Part shown: positions 1 to 7,055 of the stretch, piece after piece
How the letters are laid out: each line of letters starts with the position of its first letter
How positions within the stretch are numbered: position 1 is the stretch's first letter
Source: Acidobacteriota bacterium
GTDB taxonomy: Bacteria > Acidobacteriota > Terriglobia > UBA7540
Direction: 5' to 3'
Length of the DNA: 10,418 nt
Assembly (NCBI GenBank): GCA_003171295.1
Contig: PMYF01000874.1
Span: 134-10,551 of the forward strand
Position numbers and translations under genes: made by a program
Notes under the pieces: model-generated
The model's input: only the letters and a program-made list of their open reading frames with translations
The model's database searches: none
Told to the model about the DNA's origin: nothing

Positions 1-10
1 GGATAAGAAG

Positions 11-1318
11 GTGACCTCCGTCACGGGACCGCTGCCCGGTCCCCGTTCGAAAGAGCTATTCACTCGTTGGGCGCGCGTGGAAGCGCAATGCGCGGGGTAC
101 CAGGCCCGGGTGGCGTGGGATCACGCTTCCGGGGTGGTGGTGGCCGACGTGGACGGCAATACTTTCATCGATTGGACCTCGGGCGTTCTGGTGACCAACG
201 TTGGGCACTCCCATCCGGACCTGGTCAAGGCCGTGCAAGTGGCGGCAGCCAAGCTTCTGAACAATTACGAGTGCCTGCATCCCTGGCGGGTGATAGCCGC
301 GGAAAAGCTCACCTCCGTCCTGCCGCCGCACCTGGACAAGTGCTTTTTTCTTACTACGGGAAGCGAGGTAGTGGAAGGCGCCATCCGCATCATGAAGCGG
401 AAAACCGGAAAGTTCGAAATCATCAGTTTTTATGGCGGATTCCACGGGCGCACTTCCGCCGCTGCCGGCGCGGGCGGACTGCCGGGCCCCAAGAAGGGTT
501 ACGGTCCCACGCTGCCCGGCTCGATCCGCGTGCCTTTCCCGAACTGTTACCGCTGCCCGTTCCACGCGGAGCCAACCACCTGCGATATGCTTTGCCTCGA
601 TTACCTGGAAGACGCGGTGCGCGCCACGAGCACGGGCAGTCTGGCAGGGTTGATTGTCGAGCCCTACCAGGGGGCGGCGGGTTTCATCTTCCCGCCCGAA
701 GGCTGGTTGAAACGACTCGAGCAATGGCTGCGGGGCCGGGGGTTGCTTTTCACGCTTGACGAAGTGCAGTCCTCTTTTGGCCGCACGGGCAAGTTCTGGG
801 CCATGGAGTGGGAAGGGCTGGCTCCCGACCTGGTGTCCATCGGCAAAGGGATTGGCAGCGGTGTTCCGGCCTCGGCGATTGCGGCGCGCGGCGAGGTGAT
901 TGGAACGCTCGGGGCGGGGGAAATGAGCAGCACCATGGGTGGCAATCCGCTCGCCTGCGCGGCGGTTATCGCCGTGATAGAGATTATGCAGCGCGAGCAC
1001 CTGGAGGAAAACGCCCTACGCATCGGCAAGCTGATGAAATCACGCCTGCTGGAAATGCAGGAGAAGTCTCCTTACGTGGGCGAGGTGCGGGGCCGGGGTT
1101 TGGTCATGGGCGTCGAACTGGTCAAGGATAAGAAAACCAAAGAGCCGGCCCCGGACCTGACCCGCAGACTGATCGACTTGGCGGCAGAGAACGGCCTGCT
1201 GATTGGTTCCGTCGGCACTTTCGGCAACGTGATTCGGGTGGCGCCGCCGCTCGTGATCTCCGCAGCCGAAGCCCACGAGAGTCTGGACATCTTCGCAAAG
1301 GCACTGTCACTTTTATGA
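11..1318 (+). CDS. Class III PLP-dependent aminotransferase (4-aminobutyrate/acetylornithine aminotransferase-like)
   Basis: A fold-type I aminotransferase that moves an amino group between an omega- or alpha-amine and a keto acid, in the cytoplasm. Seen in the 435 residues: the phosphate/cofactor loop TTGSE at 115-119, aromatic stacking region YGGFHGRT at 141-148, cofactor Asp250 in LDEVQSSFGRTG, and the Schiff-base lysine Lys279 in SIGKGIGSG. MGGNPLACAA at 309-318 and the C-terminal RGRGLVMGVEL block are also typical. Length is normal for the family. The start is GTG with a purine-rich stretch (GGATAAGAAG) just before it; the frame stays open to the left window edge, so a slightly earlier start is possible. 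First visible gene of a four-gene operon, overlapping the next gene by 4 bp (ATGA). Unusual is a four-cysteine cluster (Cys179, 182, 191, 195) in the middle of the large domain. Exact substrate unknown. Confidence 0.93.
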   Translation: MTSVTGPLPGPRSKELFTRWARVEAQCAGYQARVAWDHASGVVVADVDGNTFIDWTSGVLVTNVGHSHPDLVKAVQVAAAKLLNNYECLHPWRVIAAEKLTSVLPPHLDKCFFLTTGSEVVEGAIRIMKRKTGKFEIISFYGGFHGRTSAAAGAGGLPGPKKGYGPTLPGSIRVPFPNCYRCPFHAEPTTCDMLCLDYLEDAVRATSTGSLAGLIVEPYQGAAGFIFPPEGWLKRLEQWLRGRGLLFTLDEVQSSFGRTGKFWAMEWEGLAPDLVSIGKGIGSGVPASAIAARGEVIGTLGAGEMSSTMGGNPLACAAVIAVIEIMQREHLEENALRIGKLMKSRLLEMQEKSPYVGEVRGRGLVMGVELVKDKKTKEPAPDLTRRLIDLAAENGLLIGSVGTFGNVIRVAPPLVISAAEAHESLDIFAKALSLL

Positions 1319-2556
1319 TCGAACCCTCCCTATCCGAAATCCACGCTGCCGTTCAGGCCGTCCAGCAGGAGACGGAGCGGTTTTTGTGCGAGCTGATTCG
1401 CTTTCCTTCTCTGTCCGGCCAGGAGCAGGGAGCGGTCGATTATGCCGCCGGGCGCTTTGCCGAAGCGGCGGAAGTGGAGCGCATCGCACTCGGGAATTCG
1501 CTCCGCAATGACCAGGATTACTCCGACCCCGTGCCCGGGCTGGAGTACGAGGGACGGTCAAACCTGCGCGTGCGCCTGCCCGGGAGCGGCGGCGGGCGCA
1601 CCCTGCTCTTCAACACCCATCTCGACGTCGTGCCGGCCTCGCAAGCGCAAGCCCATCCCTTCGAACCTCGCGTGGAAGCCCAGCGGGTATATGGGCGCGG
1701 AGCCTGCGACGCCAAGGGGCAAGTCGCTGCGATTTACACCGCGCTGGTGGCCGCGCAGCGGCTGGGCTTAAAGCTGCGGGGTGATGTCCTGGCGCACCTG
1801 GTGGTGGAAGAAGAGGTGGGTGGCAACGGCACGCTGGCCATGGTCCGGCGCGGCGAGCACGCGGACGGCTGCATCGTGATGGAGCCCACCGACCTCCGGA
1901 TCCTGTCTTCGGTGCGCGGCGCGGTGTGGTTCCGCCTGACTTGCACGGGCCGGCCCGGCCACAGCGGGCGTGCCGGCGATACGGTCAGCGCACTGAAAAT
2001 GGCCATCCGCGCCATCGAGATCCTGGAGCAATACCACGCCTGGCTGCTGGCGGCGTCCCGGGGCATTCCGCTCTTCGACCCGTTTCCCAATCCCATGCCG
2101 ATCACCTTCGGCAAACTCTCGGCGGGGGACTGGCCGGCCACGGCGCCCGCCCGCGCTACCGTCGAGGGCGTGCTCGGCCTCCTCCCGAATAAAACCCGCT
2201 ACCAGGTGATGGAAGAGATGCGCCAGGCCCTGCTGAAGAGTGGCGATGACTGGTTGCGCGAGCACTTCCAGCTCGAATTCATGTACCGGCACGATGCCCA
2301 CGTGCTGGACCCGCAGCATCCGCTGGTGACTGGCCTCCAAGCGTCCTGCCGCGACGGCGGGGCCGCCGGCGAGGTCAGCGCCATGACCGCTTCCTGTGAT
2401 TCCTGGTTCTATAATAACCAGGTTAATATTCCCACGGTGGTGTTCGGCCCGGGTAGCCTGCGTTTTGCCCATACGAACGACGAGCAGATTGGCCTGGATG
2501 AAATCGGCACGGCGGCGGCCATCCTGGTGCGCTTCCTCCGGGAATGGTGTGGTTGA
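1315..2556 (+). CDS. M20 family metallopeptidase/deacylase (ArgE/DapE type)
   Basis: A two-metal amidohydrolase of the M20 family, whose members cut N-acyl groups from amino acids or small peptides (acetylornithine deacetylase, succinyl-diaminopimelate desuccinylase, carboxypeptidases). All ligand positions are visible in the 413 residues: His102 and Asp104 in THLDVVP, bridging Asp132 in GRGACDAKG, catalytic Glu166 and ligand Glu167 in EEEVGGNGT, Glu190 in VMEPT, and His386 near the C-terminus in RFAHTNDE. The lid/dimerisation domain (about 200-310) carries the conserved His216 in GRPGHSG. The ATG start overlaps the stop of the aminotransferase (ATGA) and has no strong ribosome binding site of its own, so translational coupling is likely. 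Whether it is a deacetylase, another deacylase or a dipeptidase cannot be settled; its partner aminotransferase suggests that it frees an amine that is then transaminated. Confidence 0.92.
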   Translation: MIEPSLSEIHAAVQAVQQETERFLCELIRFPSLSGQEQGAVDYAAGRFAEAAEVERIALGNSLRNDQDYSDPVPGLEYEGRSNLRVRLPGSGGGRTLLFNTHLDVVPASQAQAHPFEPRVEAQRVYGRGACDAKGQVAAIYTALVAAQRLGLKLRGDVLAHLVVEEEVGGNGTLAMVRRGEHADGCIVMEPTDLRILSSVRGAVWFRLTCTGRPGHSGRAGDTVSALKMAIRAIEILEQYHAWLLAASRGIPLFDPFPNPMPITFGKLSAGDWPATAPARATVEGVLGLLPNKTRYQVMEEMRQALLKSGDDWLREHFQLEFMYRHDAHVLDPQHPLVTGLQASCRDGGAAGEVSAMTASCDSWFYNNQVNIPTVVFGPGSLRFAHTNDEQIGLDEIGTAAAILVRFLREWCG

Positions 2557-2564
2557 TCCCCATG

Positions 2565-3602
2565 ATGCTAGCTCTCGTAAAAACTCAAAAAGGACGCGGT
2601 TTTATTGAACTCCGGGAGGTTCCCGAGCCCCAACCCGGCCCGGGTGAGGTGCTGATCGCTGTCAAAGCCTGCGGCATCTGCGGCACGGATATCCACGTGT
2701 GGCACGACGAATTCCCCTACTGGCCTCCGGTGATTATGGGGCATGAGTTCTCCGGTGAAGTCGTGGAGGCGGGGCCGGAAACCGAGCTCTTCAAAGTTGG
2801 CGACCGCGTGGTGGGCGAGCCGCACACGCGCGCTTGCGGCCATTGTTACCTGTGCCGGACCGGGAACATCCAGATCTGCCCCCTGAAGCGCTCGCCAGGC
2901 TGGGGCATTGACGGCGCGTTCACCAAGTACCTGAAAATGCCGGAGCGGCTTCTGCATCGAATCCCCGATAGCATGAGCTATGACGTGGCCGCGGTCGTGG
3001 AACCGACGGCCAATACGGTTCACGACGTCGTGGAGCGGGCCAAGGTCGCAGCGGGTGACTTCGTCGTCGTTCTCGGGCCGGGGCCCATCGGCCTGCTGGC
3101 CGGACTGACGGCCCGTGCCGCCGGCGCCCGGCACGTGGTGGTGGTGGGGACGCCTGCGGACGAGGCCCTCCGCCTGAAGAAAGCCCGGGAGCTGGGATTT
3201 GAAACGGTGATCAACGTAGCGCAGGAGAATCCCGTAGATGCGGTCCTCCACCTCACCGGCGGGCTGGGAGCCGATCTGGTTATCGAGTGCAGCGGCGCCC
3301 CCGCCGCGATCGCCTCGACGGTGGACTTTATCCGCAAAAAGGGCCGCATCTGCGTGATCGGGTTGACCGGCAAAGACACCATCCCCTTCCCCTGGGATAA
3401 GGCCGCGTTCAAGGTGTGCGACGTGCTCTTTAACCTGTCAACCAGCTATACAAGCTGGGATCGCACGATTCACTTGATCGCGTCAGGCCGGCTGCCCGCC
3501 GGCGAAGTTATTACCCGCCGGTTGCCCCTGCGGGTTTGGCAGGGCGCCTTCGAGGGCATCGAAGCCCAGCGGGAACTGAAGGTGCTACTGGTTCCGGAGT
3601 GA
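2565..3602 (+). CDS. Zinc-dependent medium-chain alcohol dehydrogenase (threonine/sorbitol dehydrogenase-like)
   Basis: An NAD(P)-dependent dehydrogenase that oxidises a secondary alcohol, probably a polyol, sugar derivative or hydroxy-amino acid. With the start at 2565 the protein has 345 residues. Catalytic zinc ligands are Cys39 (ICGTD), His60 and Glu61 (GHE), and Glu146 (VEPTANTVH). The structural zinc site is complete: Cys91, 94, 97 and 105 in ACGHCYLCRTGNIQIC. The Rossmann glycine motif GPGPIG is at 171-176. The upstream in-frame ATGs at 2544 and 2562 are possible; 2565 is preferred because MLALVKTQKG matches the usual family N-terminus (M-K-A-L-V style), which leaves 8 bp after the M20 gene. 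After the second Rossmann strand there is Gly-Thr rather than the Asp/Glu typical of strict NAD enzymes. Third gene of the operon; threonine dehydrogenase proper is one alternative but is not proven. Confidence 0.92.
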   Translation: MLALVKTQKGRGFIELREVPEPQPGPGEVLIAVKACGICGTDIHVWHDEFPYWPPVIMGHEFSGEVVEAGPETELFKVGDRVVGEPHTRACGHCYLCRTGNIQICPLKRSPGWGIDGAFTKYLKMPERLLHRIPDSMSYDVAAVVEPTANTVHDVVERAKVAAGDFVVVLGPGPIGLLAGLTARAAGARHVVVVGTPADEALRLKKARELGFETVINVAQENPVDAVLHLTGGLGADLVIECSGAPAAIASTVDFIRKKGRICVIGLTGKDTIPFPWDKAAFKVCDVLFNLSTSYTSWDRTIHLIASGRLPAGEVITRRLPLRVWQGAFEGIEAQRELKVLLVPE

Positions 3603-3604
3603 GG
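3601..3604 (+). promoter_or_regulatory. Ribosome binding site deciding the Gfo/Idh start
   Basis: GAGG overlapping the stop of the dehydrogenase gene, 5 bp before the ATG at 3610. It also covers the alternative GTG at 3604, which would then have only GGAG (3596-3599) close in front of it. Confidence 0.5.
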
Positions 3605-3609
3605 TGGAC

Positions 3610-4680
3610 ATGACGAACCACGCACAAATAGGATTTGGACTCCTGGGCGCCGGGTTGATAGCTCCCTTTCATGCCAAGGCGATACAGGCGTCGCAGTCCG
3701 CCCGCCTGGTGGGCGTAGCGGACCTGGATCGAACGCGCCTGGCGAAGCTCACGGGTGAATTCAACTGCAAAGCCTACGCCGGCCTCGACGCAATGCTCGC
3801 CGATCCGGAGGTTCAGGTTGTCAACATCCTAACGCCCAACCACCTGCATACGCAGGCCGTGCTCGCCGCCGCCCGGGCAGGCAGGCACCTCCTGGTGGAG
3901 AAGCCCCCGGCGATGTCGCTCGGCGAAGTGGATATGATGCAAGCGGCCTGCCGAGCGGCGGGGGTCAAGATCGGCGTCGTGCTGCAGTGCCGGACGCGCC
4001 CTTCCGTCCAGGCCATTCGCACGGCCATGCAGGGGGGGCGTTTTGGCAAAATTTATCAGGCCGATACCATCATGAAATGGTTTCGCCCCGCGGACTACTA
4101 CCGGATGGACGCCTGGCGCTCGTCGCGCCGCTCCGGGGCCGGCGTGACCATTCAGCAGGCGTTTCACTATATCGATTTGCTGCAGTATCTGATCGGCCCC
4201 GTCCAGCGGGTCGAGGCCCACATGACCAACCTCGCTCATCCGGGATTTGCCCTGGAAGACACGGCGCTGGCTTTTGTGACTTACGCGAACGGCGCCCAGG
4301 GCGTGGTGCAGGCTTCCACGGCGCTGTGGCCCGGGACGGACATGCGCGTTGAGGTGAACGGCGAAAACGGCACGGCCATTGTGGTCGGCGAGCGCATGGA
4401 TACGTGGAAGTTCAAGGACGAGAGGCCCGAGGATGAGGCGGTCCGCCGTTTGGGAAGCGCCGCCGCGGCCACCGGGGCGCGGGGCGCGGCCGACCTAGGG
4501 TTCGTGGATCACCAGGCCGTCATCGAGGATATGGTCAAGGCGATTGTGGAGAATTCGGAACCGATGATCAGCCTGGCTAGCGTGCGCCCGACGCTCGAGT
4601 GGGCCCTGGCCATGTACCTATCCGCCCAGCAACATACGCCCGTCGACTTACCCATCGTGGATGACCAGATAATGTGGTGA
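3610..4680 (+). CDS. Gfo/Idh/MocA family oxidoreductase
   Basis: A dinucleotide-binding oxidoreductase of the glucose-fructose oxidoreductase / inositol dehydrogenase family, normally acting on sugars, inositols or their amino and acid derivatives. In the 356 residues the N-terminal Rossmann fold shows GAGLIA at 13-18 and an acidic Asp38 at the end of strand 2 (VADLD), which favours NAD. The family signature EKPP is at 97-100, with catalytic Lys98. The C-terminal domain has the expected substrate motif FHYIDLLQYLIG, with His186 and Asp189 in the usual active-site places. A GTG at 3604 could also serve, but GAGG at 3601-3604 sits 5 bp before the ATG at 3610 and supports the later start. Last gene of the operon, 7 bp after the dehydrogenase stop, and convergent with the IclR gene. 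A linker of about 25 residues rich in Ala, Gly and Arg (about 278-296) is variable-looking. Confidence 0.92.
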   Translation: MTNHAQIGFGLLGAGLIAPFHAKAIQASQSARLVGVADLDRTRLAKLTGEFNCKAYAGLDAMLADPEVQVVNILTPNHLHTQAVLAAARAGRHLLVEKPPAMSLGEVDMMQAACRAAGVKIGVVLQCRTRPSVQAIRTAMQGGRFGKIYQADTIMKWFRPADYYRMDAWRSSRRSGAGVTIQQAFHYIDLLQYLIGPVQRVEAHMTNLAHPGFALEDTALAFVTYANGAQGVVQASTALWPGTDMRVEVNGENGTAIVVGERMDTWKFKDERPEDEAVRRLGSAAAATGARGAADLGFVDHQAVIEDMVKAIVENSEPMISLASVRPTLEWALAMYLSAQQHTPVDLPIVDDQIMW

Positions 4681-4696
4681 GGCTGGAAACAAATCG

Positions 4697-4732
4697 CGCC
4701 GGGCCGATGGTGGTGCAACCAAAGTTCCGGCG
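4697..4732. other. Nested inverted repeat in the convergent gap
   Basis: CGCCGG at 4697-4702 pairs with CCGGCG at 4727-4732, and inside lies TGGT-GCA-ACCA (4711-4721). It is placed between the stops of the Gfo/Idh gene and the IclR gene, where a two-way terminator would be useful. There is no T-tract on either side, so a role as intrinsic terminator is only a guess. Confidence 0.25.
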
Positions 4733-4740
4733 GGCGACCG

Positions 4741-5523
4741 TCATGCCGGAGTTGGCGGTGAGACGATCCGCAGGGCAATCTCCCTGGCGGTGGCTTTCAC
4801 AACATTTCCCAGCGAGGCGGTTTTCTGGGTAGTGATCCTGCTGGTGGGACCCGAGATACTGATCGCTGCCACAGCAATTCCTTTCTTATCCACAATGGGC
4901 GCGGCAATACAGCGGACCCCCAGCATGCTTTCTTCGTTATCCACCGCATAGGCGGACTTGTGGATCGCATTCAGCTCCCGGTTCAACTGTTCCGGAGAAG
5001 TGAGCGTGTGCGGTGTGAACGCCTGGAAGCGCAGCGATTTGACGAGCAGTTCACGCTGCTCCGGCGGCAGGAATGCCACGATGGCTTTGCCCAGGGCGGT
5101 CCGGTAGAGAACGGCCCTCATGCCCACATTGCTCACCAGGCGAAAATCGTGCGGGCTTTCGAGGCAATCGATATAGACGACCTCGAGACCATCCAGTACC
5201 GCAAGGTTGACCGTTTCCTGAGTGACCCGCCAGAGTTCCCAGAGAGCTTCCCGGGCGCGTTCCCGCAGAGGCGCCTGCACGTTGTAATCGCTTCCCAGTC
5301 GCAGGAGTTTCGGCCCCAGGCAATACCCTCCTTTGTCGTCCCGACCGAGGTATTTCTCACCCTCCAAATGAGCGAGAAGGCGGCAGGCCGTGCTCTTGTT
5401 GATTCCCGCCTGGCTGCTGATCTCCTGGAGCGAGAGGGAGGAGTGAGAATCCTGAAGCAAATCAATGATGTGAAGCGTCTTGGTTAGAACGCCAACCGGT
5501 TTGGATTTTCTCGGTCCGCGCAT
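4741..5523 (-). CDS. IclR-family transcriptional regulator
   Basis: A DNA-binding regulator of the IclR family, which control small catabolic operons in response to a metabolite. The 260 residues have the standard layout: a winged helix-turn-helix at about 10-75, with the helix-turn-helix around 31-50 (LQEISSQAGINKSTACRLL), then the effector domain at about 85-255. Family marks in the effector domain are TALGKAIVAFLP (142-153), the DNEESMLGVRCIAAPI stretch (195-210), and AISISGP near 220-226. The ATG start has GGTGA (5527-5531) 3 bp in front of it. The gene converges on the four-gene catabolic operon with a gap of about 60 bp, so control of that operon is a reasonable inference, but the operon promoter lies outside the window. 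A promoter overlapped by a palindrome in front of its own start suggests autoregulation. Confidence 0.93.
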   Translation of the reverse strand: MRGPRKSKPVGVLTKTLHIIDLLQDSHSSLSLQEISSQAGINKSTACRLLAHLEGEKYLGRDDKGGYCLGPKLLRLGSDYNVQAPLRERAREALWELWRVTQETVNLAVLDGLEVVYIDCLESPHDFRLVSNVGMRAVLYRTALGKAIVAFLPPEQRELLVKSLRFQAFTPHTLTSPEQLNRELNAIHKSAYAVDNEESMLGVRCIAAPIVDKKGIAVAAISISGPTSRITTQKTASLGNVVKATAREIALRIVSPPTPA

Positions 5524-5552
5524 AGGTCACCGTCCCAGGAATTTCAAATGCT

Positions 5553-5580
5553 ATTTTACACTATAAAACCAGCAGGGCAA
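5553..5580 (-). promoter_or_regulatory. Candidate promoter of the IclR gene
   Basis: On the minus strand TTGCCC (5580-5575) and TAAAAT (5558-5553) are separated by 16 bp. The predicted transcript would begin near 5546, leaving a leader of about 20 nt that contains the GGTGA ribosome binding site. Found by eye only. Confidence 0.4.
5554..5568. promoter_or_regulatory. Candidate operator: 15-bp palindrome TTTTACACTATAAAA
   Basis: Six of seven positions pair around the central C, and the site is AT-rich in an otherwise GC-rich region. It overlaps the -10 box of the IclR gene's candidate promoter. IclR proteins bind short palindromes of about this size, so it is a candidate autoregulatory site. 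Because -10 boxes are themselves AT-rich, part of the symmetry may be chance. Confidence 0.35.
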
Positions 5581-5625
5581 GGTTTCACGTAAGCCGCCTC
5601 TCCGCCCGGCGCTACAACTGAGGTT

Positions 5626-5655
5626 TTGAGACAGCCCCCAGGGTTGTGATAGGCT
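5626..5655 (+). promoter_or_regulatory. Candidate promoter of the phosphodiesterase gene
   Basis: TTGAGA (5626-5631), an 18-bp spacer ending in TGA, and TAGGCT (5650-5655), that is, a weak -10 helped by an extended TG. The predicted transcription start falls at about 5662, on the GTG start codon itself. The -10 match is poor. Confidence 0.25.
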
Positions 5656-5661
5656 GGCATT

Positions 5662-6945
5662 GTGAAACTCTTGATCCCATCGCCCCCACGACTGGTGCTG
5701 CTTTCCGTGGACGGCCTGCGCCCGGACCTCTATCACGCGCCCCATTCCTTGGGCCGCTTCCCGAATCTGAACGCGCTGGAGCAATCCGGCGCGAGTGCTG
5801 CGGCGGTGGAGAGCATCTATCCCACCACCACGTACCCGGCGCACGCCACGATTGTGACCGGCCTGCCCCCGCGCGCGCATGGCATCTATAGCCATCTTGC
5901 TTCGCTCGATCCTATGGAGAAGGCGCGCCCCTGGTGCTGGTTTGCGCGCGCCTTGCGGGCTCCGGCGCTTTGGGAGGTGGTGCGCGCCAGCGGCCGGCGG
6001 AGCGCCGGGGTCAGTTGGCCGGTGAGCGCCGGCGCCTCCATCGACCACAACCTTCCGGAAATCTGGGATCCCGCCGTGCCCGACCCGCACCGCGATTTCG
6101 AAACGCCCGCCCGCCACTCGACGCCGGGGCTGTTCGGTGAGGTGGCCAAGGTCCTCGCTCCGATGCTCGGCAAGGCTGATCCTGACCAGATGCGCGGCGA
6201 AGCGGCGCTCTACCTGTGGAATCACTACCGGCCGGACCTGCTCCTGGTGCATTTCGTTTACTACGATCAGCAGGCGCACGCTTTCGGGCCGGCGTCGGCA
6301 GAGGCGCTCGCGGCATTGGATTCCGTGGACCAGCAGATCGGACGAATCCGCGACGCCATCTCGCACGATGCGGCCACAACGCTCGTTGTGCTGTCCGATC
6401 ACGGCTTTGTGCCGGTGGAGAAGGAAGCGGCCCCTCTGGCAGTATTCGCGGAACAGGGACTGTTCGCGCGCGGCGCCGACGGCTCGCTGGCATTGCGGCG
6501 TCTGGGAGCGGTGGCTGCCGGTGGTTCGTTCGCCGTTTACTGGCTGGAAAAGCCCTCGCCCGACGATCGCCATCGGCTGGAAGCCGCCGTGGAACAATTG
6601 CTCACGACGGGAGCCGTGCAGGAGGTCGTGGGTCGGCAACAACTTGAAACCCTCCGGGCCGACCCGGATGCGGAGCTGATGCTCGATGCCGCGCCGGGAT
6701 TCTATTTCTCTGAGCGCATGGACGGCCCGCCCGTGCGCGCCACGCTGAAGGATCGCGGCACCCACGGCCACCTGCCCACCCGCGCGGGCCTGGAAGCGGC
6801 GTTCCTGGCCGAAGGGCGAGAAGTTGCCGCGGGAAAAAATCTCGGGCGAGTTTCGCTGCGGCAGATCGCTCCCACCCTGGCACGCCTGATGCATCTGCCT
6901 GCCGATATCCTGGCCCCGGATGAGACACCCCTCGCCTTGGGGTGA
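5662..6945 (+). CDS. Alkaline phosphatase superfamily protein (nucleotide pyrophosphatase/phosphodiesterase type)
   Basis: A two-zinc phosphodiesterase or phosphomonoesterase of the NPP branch, which hydrolyses phosphodiester or pyrophosphate bonds through a threonine nucleophile. In the 427 residues every active-site residue can be placed: Asp17 (SVDGLRPD), nucleophile Thr57 (PTTTYPAHATIVTG), Asp202 and His206 (YDQQAHAFG), Asp246 and His247 (LSDHGF), and His368 (GTHGHLP). The HGIYSH motif after the nucleophile (73-78) is also typical. No signal peptide or lipobox is visible from the GTG start, so a cytoplasmic place is suggested, although many relatives are exported. No ribosome binding site is visible before the GTG; the transcript may be leaderless. 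It is divergent from the IclR gene and convergent with glmU. Physiological substrate unknown. Confidence 0.92.
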   Translation: MKLLIPSPPRLVLLSVDGLRPDLYHAPHSLGRFPNLNALEQSGASAAAVESIYPTTTYPAHATIVTGLPPRAHGIYSHLASLDPMEKARPWCWFARALRAPALWEVVRASGRRSAGVSWPVSAGASIDHNLPEIWDPAVPDPHRDFETPARHSTPGLFGEVAKVLAPMLGKADPDQMRGEAALYLWNHYRPDLLLVHFVYYDQQAHAFGPASAEALAALDSVDQQIGRIRDAISHDAATTLVVLSDHGFVPVEKEAAPLAVFAEQGLFARGADGSLALRRLGAVAAGGSFAVYWLEKPSPDDRHRLEAAVEQLLTTGAVQEVVGRQQLETLRADPDAELMLDAAPGFYFSERMDGPPVRATLKDRGTHGHLPTRAGLEAAFLAEGREVAAGKNLGRVSLRQIAPTLARLMHLPADILAPDETPLALG

Positions 6946-7055
6946 AGCACGTGGTTTGACCGGTCAGCCGTTTCACCGGATTGTAACGTGGTAACCTCCC
7001 GGCGCTGCTAAAATAGAAGGGTTTAAGCGCGAGTTGGTGACTCAGGCAATACGGG

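Noticed and set aside
56..1000. A 314-codon minus-strand open frame across the aminotransferase
   Set aside because: Shadow of a well-supported gene; the translation is low in complexity and has no family motifs.
2568..3251. A 227-codon minus-strand open frame across the zinc dehydrogenase
   Set aside because: Antisense shadow; the plus strand carries complete zinc and Rossmann motifs.
5551..6894. A 447-codon open frame on the minus strand across the phosphodiesterase gene
   Set aside because: It is antisense to a gene with every catalytic residue in place. Its product is Arg/Gly/His-rich with no recognisable fold, as expected from the high GC third positions of the true gene.
6960..6979. 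CCGGT/ACCGG hairpin in the convergent gap between the phosphodiesterase and glmU
   Set aside because: Only a 5-bp stem with a 10-nt loop and no T-tract; not enough for a terminator. The remaining 110 bp of this gap show nothing I can support.
7010..7016. TAAAATAG resembling a -10 box on the plus strand
   Set aside because: No suitable -35 at a proper distance and no plus-strand gene follows it.
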